Below are positions 1 through 8,145 of a stretch of DNA of 11,779 nt, one piece after another (the stretch's first letter is position 1; each line of letters starts with the position of its first letter). Location: positions 1 to 11,779 of the forward strand of contig JAAMXP010001471.1 of NCBI GenBank assembly GCA_019693395.1, in the 5' to 3' direction. This DNA is from Ettlia oleoabundans. Its lineage: Eukaryota > Chlorophyta > Chlorophyceae > Chlamydomonadales. The notes beneath the pieces are model-generated. The model had not been told where the DNA came from. It did no database searches and was given only the letters and a program-made list of their open reading frames with translations. The position numbers and the translations under genes were made by a program.

Positions 1-711
1 CCCCCCAGCGGTGCTGGAAGCGACGGTGCCGGGCGGGGCCTTTGTAGAAAGGGCGGTTGCCGTGCTGGTATGCATGCGGAACAGTGCTGTGTGTCTCGCG
101 TGCGCAGGCGGCAACAAAAAGGGAAACTGTAGTCACAGAGTGCATGTGCTTCTTCACCCGGCATACCTGAACAGGAGGGGCCGCAGTTGGTGCATTTCAC
201 GCTTGTGCCTGCCAGCCTGGCAGCGCAGGGTGAGCTGTACGCCTTGCCATCTGCAGGGTGGGCAGGAAATGCCGGCCGCGCACAGCAGCACATCAGCTAA
301 GGTGACACCGCGTGGGCCGGCCGGTGGCAAGCAACAGATTATCTGCAGTCAACCACCGGGTCTGCAGCACGCGTGATCAACGCCAGGCGGTTTCCTTAGC
401 CCTCACAAGGCAGACACGGGAACTTAGCGGGCAGGCCACTCACTCATGCCGCAGGTGGGGGTGGTGGGGCAGCTCAGCTGGTTGCCGGCAGAAGAGCAGC
501 TGCCAGGGTATGGGCCTGCAAGAAAGGAATAAGCAGCAAAGCGGGGCAATGAGGCAAGTCATCCACACCAAACGACAGATATATGCATGGCGTGGCGATG
601 AGGCAAGCCTTCGAATAAGATGACAGGTACCAGCATGCAGGCTTGAACAGTCACAATGCATGCATGCGGCTGCATGCAACAGCAACCGCAGGTAGCCCGG
701 TGCACGGCCCT
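1..711. other. Region without a supported gene
   Basis: No frame shows a recognisable domain or a consistent set of splice sites. At the left edge, plus-strand bases 2-67 read as a protein-like run (AVLEATVPGGAFVERAVAVL) ending at a GTATGC donor-like site; it could be the end of an exon of a plus-strand gene outside the window, but nothing confirms it. Around 655-680 there are repeated GCATGC units. Several minus-strand frames here continue past gene A but look like shadows. Confidence 0.5.
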
Positions 712-723
712 TACATGTTACAC
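712..723 (-). terminator. Poly(A) signal of gene A (two overlapping-range TGTAA motifs)
   Basis: On the minus strand this stretch reads TGTAACATGTAA, two copies of TGTAA, the usual chlorophyte poly(A) signal. It lies about 55 bases past the proposed TAA stop of gene A, giving a short 3' untranslated region and supporting an end of transcription here. Confidence 0.6.
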
Positions 724-778
724 AGCACTGCAGACTCCCCCAAATGGCATGGGTCATGCATGCTGCCGACTGTAGTTC

Positions 779-2562
779 TTACCCAAGCCTTTGCCAGTTG
801 GCAAAGCCTAGAGCGGGACAGCGTGCCCAGCAAGGCTGCAACTCACCACATGTATACGTGGTCGTGCTAGAAAGCAGGCCCCTGACGCCGGCTCTGCGAC
901 TGGCAGGCGTCGCCAGCAGCCTGCGCCCGCCGCTGGCAGCGCCGTCGCCACTAGCGCTGCCGCTGCGCACCTCATGCACCCCCGTCTCGTCGATCACAAT
1001 GCGGATGAGCTCCGCAGCTGCGCCAGAAACGGCGGTGGTGGCTGCTGGTGCAGTGACCACACAGTCAAGACGCTTGCCGGGGACCAGTGTGGTGGATAGC
1101 ACTTGGAAGGCACACAGCGTGCCGTCCTCGTCGGTGATGAGAAGCTGCTTCAAGCTCAGCAGTGCAGCGCCGGCTTCCGCTGGAGTGTGGTAGGCATAAA
1201 GAAGGTCAGCCGTCATAGCTGCCTGCGCCGTGCCTGCAGGAGGAAGGACGGCCCGTATGGGACATGTCAGTGACAACTGCTGTCCATGAAGTGATGCAGG
1301 CAGCAAATGCACTTGCTCTCATCGGCATCTCAAAGCGCACCAGCTGCTTGCTAAACACGCTGTCTGTTCTGTAGTTGTGTTGCGGCAATCAAGGGTGCAG
1401 CAATCAAGTGGGGAGGCCTACAATGGGGAGGGACTGACAGCTGACAAGGGCACTCCAGTCGACTCACCCACTACTGTGTCTCCATCTTTTGCTGTCATCA
1501 CGCCGCTGCTCTGCACATGTGTTTCCTTGCTCATGCTGACAACGGCGTAGGTGAGGCCAGCATTTGCCGCCAGCATCAGCAGGCACAGCAACAGCAGAGC
1601 GCCGCCTATGATGAGGCCCCACTTCAGCTTCTGCTTGGCTGCAGAACGCAAGTGGGCAGCACACAGCGGCACGGAAAGCTATGCGTTAGCAATTCCATGC
1701 CATTCATGCGGGGCCATCAGCCTCAAAGAACCCTCGGGCCTCGCACCGTGTTCCGCCCCCCGGCCTCCTTGTGACTGTGCTGCCTTGCAATCGCAACGCA
1801 GGTAGTTTGCCACTGTCAGCAACATTGCTTTGATGCAGCCAACGCAGCTGTGTGCATCCCGTGCGAACACTGTGCGGTGCGATATGCGGCAGATACACGT
1901 GCGGCGCTGCGCCCCATCCCACGTGCCCCCCACCCCACCTGTCGCCTCGCTTTGCATAACCTTCAAGATGTCCTTGCGGCTGATGCGCCCGTCATTATCT
2001 GTATCCGCTTTCATTACCCTCTTCTGCACCTTCGGATCCGTTGTGATTTGGAACAGGTCGCCGACTGCAGCACAGATGGCGGGCAGGGCACCGTGGAGCG
2101 CAGATGTTCTTGTATCAAAGCAGCTGGGACAATGGTGTGGCGATATGCAGACATGCGCTCTGTGGCACACCGCAGTAAGGCTGGTTCAACTATCACCACA
2201 GAAGAAAGGAGTAGGGTCAGGCACGCAAGCCAGTGGCAGGCAACGTTAGGGCCATGCTGGGCTGGGTGTTCACCTGCGATGCCGCTCATCCGCCAGATGC
2301 TGGGCGCCCGCTCTGACTTGGGCGACCCTCCCTCCAACATCCCGCTCCTGGTGGTAAAGGCTTCCATTGTATCTGCCCGCTCCAAGAAAGGGTTGGCAGG
2401 AGGGCTGGTTTTAAACTCAGGGACCTGCTGCAGCGGCGAGGCCATTTGAAGGCTGGGCGGCCCGTCCCCGCTGGTGACCCAGCGACCGCCGCTAAAGCAG
2501 ACTCCCAGTGAATGGCCGCCCTCCGCCGACGTATCCTGCTTTTTCGCGTCCTCATTCGCCAT
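779..2562 (-). CDS. Gene A: single-pass membrane protein with one EF-hand, chlorophyte-type, function unknown (4 exons)
   Basis: The exons are 2274-2562, 1939-2064, 1468-1638 and 779-1233; all three introns are phase 1 with GT donors and TGCAG acceptors. The model gives 346 residues. The start is the first ATG after an in-frame TGA twelve bases upstream. Residues 1-96 are polar and probably disordered. Residues 117-128 form an EF-hand loop (DTDNDGRISRKD), with Asp rather than Glu at position 12. Lys/Trp residues at 140-145 precede a hydrophobic membrane helix at about 146-168, so the EF-hand side is probably cytosolic. The distal part (196-346) is Ala/Ser/Thr-rich with an RRLL motif at 299-302. 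From memory, this order of EF-hand, helix ending in AANAGLTYAVV, and RRLL resembles an uncharacterised green-algal family; that is recall, not a search. The tail after RRLL is uncertain: a strong GTGAGT donor follows 847 and could splice to a tiny last exon. Calcium sensing is inferred only from the loop. Confidence 0.75.
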
Positions 2563-2816
2563 GCCCTCCTGCACTCAAGCCGCAGCAGTAACAAGCTGCG
2601 TTAGCTATGCTGCGCCGGCAGCCTTACCACATGTGACCGCAGCGAACGACAGGCGGAGCGCCGCGGTTTGCTACACTTGCCTCTATTCAGGCGGGTTTCA
2701 AAGGTGCTTGCTCGAAGAGAGCGGCTGTGCGAGCTTATAGGACGAGGGGGCGCAAAGGCTAGGGTACGTGTGTCTGCAAGGCTGCTGACGTCGCGGTTCC
2801 GTGACCTTACGGTGCG

Positions 2817-2821
2817 TTACA
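2817..2821 (-). terminator. Possible poly(A) signal of gene B
   Basis: This is the first minus-strand TGTAA after the gene B stop at 3062-3064, about 240 bases downstream. It would place the 3' end of gene B inside the upstream region of gene A. No nearer consensus copy was seen; a variant signal closer to the stop is equally possible. Confidence 0.25.
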
Positions 2822-2895
2822 GCGATTGGGGACTCTTCGTCGGGACGCGCCACTTGCACCGCACTCCGGTTAGAGGTGACGTGAACTGTACAGCC

Positions 2896-2910
2896 GGAGG
2901 TTGTACCTCC
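2896..2910. repeat. Short inverted repeat (6-bp stem, 3-base loop)
   Basis: GGAGGT-TGT-ACCTCC is a perfect 6-bp inverted repeat. An 8-base palindrome (CTGTACAG) lies just before it at 2886-2893. Both are in the CpG-rich region upstream of gene A and could be dimeric protein-binding sites or chance. Confidence 0.5.
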
Positions 2911-3061
2911 CCAAGGGAAGCCTCTATCACCCCGTTCAGGTGGTTAGTACCTTGTGGTAACCTTTCAGCGTCCATGGTAAGCGGCGTTGCACCATGGCGT
3001 TTGTGGTACACATAGGCGCATGAGGCTGCGGCGTCTGCGCAGCGTGCTCTGGCAACAACGA

Positions 3062-6000
3062 CTAGCCAATAGCTCTTGAGCAGAGGTTTGATTTCTCGAG
3101 GCTTTGCTGCAGTGGCCCGTGCTCCTGCAGCAGGGCCGCCAGCAGCGCTTGGCGGTGGTGCTCCAGAGCGATGGGTGCAAGCTGAGGGCTGCATGCCCCA
3201 TGGGTTGTTAGGTTGTTCATTATGCAGCTAATTGTGCTGGGCACTTGAGTGACGAAAAGCTACAGGCAGCTACACCTGTCTGGGTGTACACGCTCAACAA
3301 CACACATGAGAAAACGCATGCTTGGGCATTGCACCCTGTCATCGCACCCTGTCATCAAACACAATACCTATGCACTTGGGAGTAGCAGGCGACACTCATG
3401 CATCTGCTAATGTTTACTCCAACAACTCATGTGTCTACCATCATGGAGGGGTGTAGGCCAGTATCCCCAACATCACAGCCATGCCGTCACTCATTCGGCC
3501 TTCAGGGGTTGGTGCGCCTGCTGTGCACCACCGGGCCAGACCGCATTGAATGCGTCGCGCAACATCTGTGAGATACCCTGCGGGCAGCCATGCAGGCGGG
3601 CCGAGGGGAAGTGTTCCAGGGCCAGAGCAGGGATGCTGCACAACAAGGCAACTGGCATGCTGGCCTTGCTAGCAACCAGTGGAAACTGCAGGCTTGCTTG
3701 GCACGTCCTTCGCATGCTGCTGGCACGGCATGCGAGGGCCAGCTGTGGGTTCCTCAGCATGCGTATATAGACATGCATTTCAATCACGGAAGTTGCGGTA
3801 ATTGAAAGGGGCTTACCATTGCCAGCAGGTAGGGGTGGAACAGGTGGTGGGGTGGCCTGACCAAGTGTGCAACGCTGAAGAAAATTTCTTGCACCTACAG
3901 CAAAAAACAGAGGTTTAACACGTCTTCATACTGCTCACACCTTTGCCCAACGGCACTCATCCCATTACAGTCAAGCGAGGCATGCCCGCTCGCTAGCGTC
4001 TGGGGAACTTAGGCAGTAACACAACTCCGCAGCTGCAGCATTGCTGGCAGCGGCAGGAGGGGAAGCCAGCAGGCATTTTGTCGCAGCAGAGCTGCATGCT
4101 TAGAAGGAAATCTCACAACTCTTACCTTGACAGAGCGTTTGCAGGCTTTGAAGAGGGAGTCAATATAGTAAGTCATCAGTCGTGGTGCAGGTGCAACTCC
4201 CTCTGACTTGGTCCCCGGATACCTGCACAACAGCCAGCGCACATCAATTGTTCACCCACCATCCCGCAATCAGTCAGGCTGATTGCGTTCAATAACAACC
4301 TGCAAACAACATCGTCCCATAGTATATAAGATGCAGGAATATTACAGCATGCAGCAGGATGAGCTGTGTTGTCTGTCACTCAAGCGTGCTCTAGCAGACA
4401 GTGGAAATGCAAGCAGGCTGTTGTCCACTTGGGGTTTACCCCAGCTGCAACAACGCAGCAAGAAGTTGCTAACTGCGCGCTAGTACTAAGAGGGGCCAGT
4501 CGTTTGGATAAGACTGTTGTCAAGTAAAGCACGCTGCAGTCCTCACAGCCAGTCAAACCCAGCCGAATCAAGCCAGCCCACCTCAGATCCTCAGTTGTCG
4601 CCATCATCCAGGCTGGCGCTATAACTGCAGCCAGCTGCTTATGAAATGCAGGGCCCATGCCGCTCGCTGCCGCCCGCCTCTCCTCCAGTGTGCCTGTAGC
4701 CGGGCCGGGAATGGCGGCATCCATGGCCCGCCCCAGTGCCTCTGCGCTCTTGGCAGCCACGCTCATGCCCTGCCCATACACCTGCAGTGGAGATGGTTCG
4801 TGCCACAGGGTCAGTGATGAGATGTGCTGCACAATCAGAGAATGCATCGCAGAAAAGGGGCTCCCATGCGGGGACCAGAATTGTTGGCAACCTGCATTGC
4901 TGTGTGTTTGCAGCTGAGCCTGGCCACAGGTTGGCTGCAGCATCCATGACAGCAACAGGGCAGAACCAGCAGCGGTGGCTTGCCGGGTTGAGAGCCTGAA
5001 CCGTGTCGCCGATTGCCAGTACCCCGTGCGGCGGGGGCACAGCCACCCAGTCATACTGGATATCGTTGGCCCCTCCATACTTTTTCACTGCACATCAAAC
5101 GAGCAGATATTGCTGGAACAAGGTAGTTAGCAGTGTCAAGCACAAATATCTGTCGTTTCGCCATCTCAGTATAGTGGTAGTAGAGCAGTGGGAGGCACTG
5201 GTTGGTGCAGGCATGGCAAATGGTGAACACAGCATACCACTCACGCGGTGTGAGGGGCTCCCCCCTGCTGATTGCATTGTACAGCTTATCGCAGGGCAGC
5301 TGCTTCACAGCTTCCAGGAAGGCCTCCTCCTCCATCGGGGGCACAATGCCATTGTAACTCCAAAGCGACATCTGCAAGGATCGGGACAGGCAGGACAGAG
5401 GGTGGCTGGAAAGGCGGCAGGCTGACAGACTTGGTGGGTGCAAGAGCAGTGAATCGGCAGACAGGCAGGTAAGAATGTGTCAGCTGGCTGGCTGAGTGGG
5501 CAGTCTGAAACCTGCAGAAAGAAACAAAAAAAATAAAAGAAAGACTATGCCGTAAGGGGTTGAGGAAGCCAGCAGAGGAAACGGCCTGCCCAGCCCTGGC
5601 TGGAGCAGGCCGCCTCTAACTAGCTACCATCAGTGGGCCGTCTGAGACCTGCACATTGCCCAACGTGTCCAAGGGCCAATCGCTGTGCTTCAGGCAGCCG
5701 CCGGGAATGGGAGCCAGCAGGAAATTTCAATGGAGCGGGGCTTGGTAGGCAGCTGTAAGCAGGGAAACGTTCCAGACATGCAGACGGACCTGCCAGATGC
5801 GTCCCTCGACTGGCAGCAGACCACCTCCGTTCAGGCCACTGGGCCGCCCGTAGATAATGCTGCCGCTCCAGTCCTGCAGGGCAGAAGTGCAGGGTGGAGC
5901 GTGGCTGGCTTGCAGAAGAAGAGTGGGCGCACCGTGAGTTTAGCTAAAACAGGGGTCCTAAAGGTTGCTCCTAAATCAAGATGCAATCACTCAAACTCTC

Positions 6001-7954
6001 AGTTGAAGTGACAGTCTGGAACACTCCGCAGCGGCAGCAGTACGCGTACCTCATTCCAGTCCTCTGGCATGCGGTACAGGCGCCCAACATACGTCACTCC
6101 AGCATCCACCTTCAGCTTGGGCGGCACAGGGTGGCCGGCAGCCTTCAGCCACTGCAATGGAGAAGGCAGCAGGGGCATTTGTTGCGGTTGTCAGTATAGA
6201 CAGACATGCGCAGGGCACATGGCACAAATGGTGGAATTGTAGTAAGCAGGTACCAAACATGGGCACACAGTCTGTTTCCAGTTCTGACAGACAAGGGAGC
6301 GGCAGGCCCGAGGTGCTGTGCGCTGCAGCACCAACTTGTACTCTGAATGTTTGCCGAAAGAGCAGCAGCAGTGCGGTGCACGCTGCAAACCTGTGAGAGT
6401 GCATGAAAGCGTCCACAGGCAACGATGACAAGGTCAGCAGGCAGCTCTTGCCCATCTGCCAGCTTCACGCCTGCAAAGCGCACGTCCGGCTTAGTACACA
6501 AGCACAACCGACGGTGCACACATTGCTGCTAGCTAGACAAAGTGCGGACGCACTCTCGGCTTGAGTGATAAAATGCACAACACACTGCAGGAACCGCCGC
6601 AGGCAGTCCTGCCAGTGCTTTTGCAGCCAACCCAAACCGCTGGTGACAGCGGCTACCTGACCCTTGTGTGCATGGCAGTTTGTTTGCGTGTATGGAGTAA
6701 AGAGTAGTAAGGAGTAGCTGCCTGCACATGCTGTGCTTCTTCCAATGCTCACCGCACACACAGCTCTTGTCTTCGTCCCACAGAAGGCCCGCAGCACGGC
6801 ACCCATCCACGACCTTCAGCTTGCCGCTGTTGCGACGCAAAACTTCGTCCTGGAGGGTGGTCTGGATGAGGGGGCGGGAGGCACCCAGCATCTGCAGCTC
6901 AGCAGATTGAACGAGGATGAACGTCAGGAAGCGGTTGTTCAAGGCAAAACGCAGTACTAGCAAGTCTGGGACTCAAAACAAGGCAGTGGGAGCAGCGAGG
7001 GCCAGAGAGGGGCATGCATCATGGAACGGAAGGGCTCACCAACCCTGCCGTGTTGCCTGCCATTCTGGCAGCGGCAAGGCAGGCAAGCAAGCAAGCCATT
7101 CAAGTCGCACCTTGATTGGTTTGCTACATCACATGCTGACCTGCCATGCCCTGGGGTGCCCTCCCTGCACACCTGACCGTACCTCCAAGAACGCATGCTC
7201 CCAGCCTGCAGTGGGCGCCTACCTTGAGGCAGCTTTTCGCCCGGACGTTGAGCCCCCCAAAGTCGAAGAACATAAAGTCCCGCGAAAGATCCACTTCAAT
7301 CCCGCCCCGCCGCAACATCTGCAGAACAGGTCGCAAGCAGGGCAAGCGTGTCGGAACCCAGGCACGACCGTGAAGCACAGGTGCAAGCTAGCAGTGGCGA
7401 CACACCTTCTTCACTCAATGGATTGCAGAAATCGCAGACATCAGGACATGCTAACCTCAGCTTTGAAGCCCGGCAACATAGCCTCCATGGCGTGCAGGCC
7501 CCCCATGGCAAGAACGTGCAGCTGGATCAGCTGAGGGATGCCGTGACGCTGCTTTGCAACCTGGAATCATTGAAAGCAGACACCGGGTGGTGGTGTGAAT
7601 TTGTGGATGATTTAGGTTGTCTAGTCTCACAGGAAGGGATTCCGCTTTGGATGGTACCGTGGTGTAAGCTGTAAACGGATATGCGCCCCCTGTGGGCGTC
7701 GGGTTAACGCGGCTGGGTTGGCGGCGCTGCCGCGCCGCCAGTTGGCAAGTACCGCTGCGGCTGGCGACTGCGCTCACCTCGATTATATGCTCCGCGTCGC
7801 CCAAGGCGCCTTCCAGCTTGTCTCCCTCAATCAGAAGCACGCTATCAAAGTGCTGACAAGCGACATGAGCGCTCAGAACACCCGCAACACCGGCACCCAA
7901 CACCACCGCGCGGAGACCGCCCTCTCCTGGCTCAAAACTGGACGCCCGCAACAT
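3062..7954 (-). CDS. Gene B: FAD-dependent monooxygenase-like flavoprotein, complete tandem copy (13 exons)
   Basis: Exons: 7778-7954, 7456-7548, 7223-7318, 6753-6891, 6391-6470, 6050-6151, 5790-5873, 5245-5371, 4984-5087, 4582-4781, 4126-4222, 3817-3894, 3062-3181. Phases agree throughout; 498 residues, a usual size for the family. Features in order: Rossmann GAGVAG at 20-25 with acidic E43 for FAD ribose; HGIPQ at 61-65; SRPLIQ at 127-132; PADLVIVACGR at 179-189, where relatives usually have DASGR; GD at 326-327 followed by NPVYGQGM at 333-340; an APAWMMATTEDLR block near 390-401. These match, from family knowledge, bacterial FAD-dependent monooxygenases related to the UbiH/PHBH class. The substrate cannot be read from sequence. 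The ATG is supported by an in-frame TAG upstream and by only 15 residues before the FAD strand, so no targeting peptide is evident and a cytosolic enzyme is likely. Intron 9 is GC-AG. The last exon is the weakest: its acceptor was chosen by phase and by the EHHRQ similarity to gene C. Confidence 0.85.
4782..4983 (-). other. GC-AG intron (intron 9 of gene B)
   Basis: After the codons for ALNP the sequence reads CCG|GCAAGC, and coding resumes after CTGCAG with GTG TAT GGG CAG (VYGQG). Family relatives run directly from NP into VYGQG, so the join must fall here, and no nearby GT donor keeps the protein intact. The donor is therefore GC rather than GT. The same donor is present in gene C. Confidence 0.8.
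5496..5654. repeat. Imperfect 22-base direct repeat inside gene B intron 7
   Basis: Bases 5496-5517 and 5633-5654 match at 19 of 22 positions (GTGGGC.GTCTGA.ACCTGCA). The first copy carries, on the minus strand, a TTTCTGCAG sequence preceded by a long T-rich tract, a strong acceptor-like site within the intron. Confidence 0.7.
5518..5544 (-). other. A-rich tract (polypyrimidine tract on the minus strand) in gene B intron 7
   Basis: The plus strand is nearly pure A/G here; the minus strand is a run of T/C leading into TTTCTGCAG. This is the best polypyrimidine tract and acceptor pair in the window, yet it lies 140 bases before the true exon start at 5371, and using it would shift the frame. 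Confidence 0.6.
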
Positions 7955-8094
7955 GTTCTGCGAAATGGACAGGTTATAAGCTCGGCCGAGGCAGAGCTAA
8001 ATCGGGTTTCACGTGCTAGGGTTTTGGCTGTGACAACACAGTTCCCTTGTGTGGGCGAATTGAGACTGTGCTGTGGAGTGGTGACACTGAAACA
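7955..8094 (-). promoter_or_regulatory. Spacer between gene C 3' end and gene B start; presumed gene B promoter and 5' UTR
   Basis: The gene B start codon and the gene C stop are only 191 bases apart, so the promoter of gene B must lie here or overlap the end of gene C. An in-frame TAG at about 7996-7998 closes the frame upstream of the gene B ATG. A TTATAA at 7974-7979 is too close to the ATG to be a normal TATA box. No recognised operator was seen. Confidence 0.4.
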
Positions 8095-8099
8095 TTACA
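8095..8099 (-). terminator. Poly(A) signal of gene C
   Basis: The minus strand reads TGTAATG here, 46 bases after the TGA stop of the proposed last exon of gene C. The position agrees with the green-algal TGTAA signal and supports the short last exon over longer alternatives further upstream. Confidence 0.55.
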
Positions 8100-8145
8100 T
8101 GCAGCGCGAGCAGGCCGGCAGCGGTTTTGTGTGTCAGCCTCAGCC

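Larger units (their letters stand above)
2563..3061 (-). promoter_or_regulatory. Intergenic region between gene B and gene A; likely gene A promoter, CpG-rich with two TGACGT motifs
   Basis: No convincing gene is seen; the open frames here lack an ATG start or splice support. From about 2640 to 2960 the composition differs from the rest of the window: CG dinucleotides are frequent and GCA repeats are few. It holds TGACGTCG at 2786-2793 and TGACGTG at 2877-2883, ACGT-core sites of the kind bound by bZIP factors, 91 bases apart and 220-320 bases before the gene A start. A short inverted repeat is at 2896-2910. Promoter function is inferred from position. Confidence 0.4.

Noticed and set aside
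2668..3015. Open frame of about 115 codons on the plus strand
   Set aside because: It begins at TTG rather than ATG, has no domain or splice support, and lies in the CpG-rich block where long open frames occur by composition.
2817..3194. Open frame of about 125 codons on the minus strand
   Set aside because: It overlaps the last exon of gene B in another frame and has no recognisable domain; only the frame ending at 3062 fits the phase and the gene C similarity.
3491..3693. An alternative phase-0 last exon for gene B (starting FPLVASKASM)
   Set aside because: It follows a CTGCAG and is open for 64 residues, but has no counterpart in gene C, whereas the exon at 3062-3181 shares the EH(H/R)R core with gene C.
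4322..4329. TATATAAG as a promoter element
   Set aside because: It lies inside an intron of gene B with no gene starting near it on either strand.
565..5160. Short inverted match (AAACGACAGATAT) between about 568-580 and 5140-5160
   Set aside because: About 13 bases only, with no extension on either side; expected by chance or at most a trace of an old repeat.
7659..7676. Two TGTAA motifs on the plus strand
   Set aside because: They sit in gene B intron 1 and no plus-strand gene ends there.
7974..7979. TTATAA as a TATA box for gene B
   Set aside because: It is only about 20 bases before the start codon, so a TATA-driven start of transcription would fall at or after the ATG.
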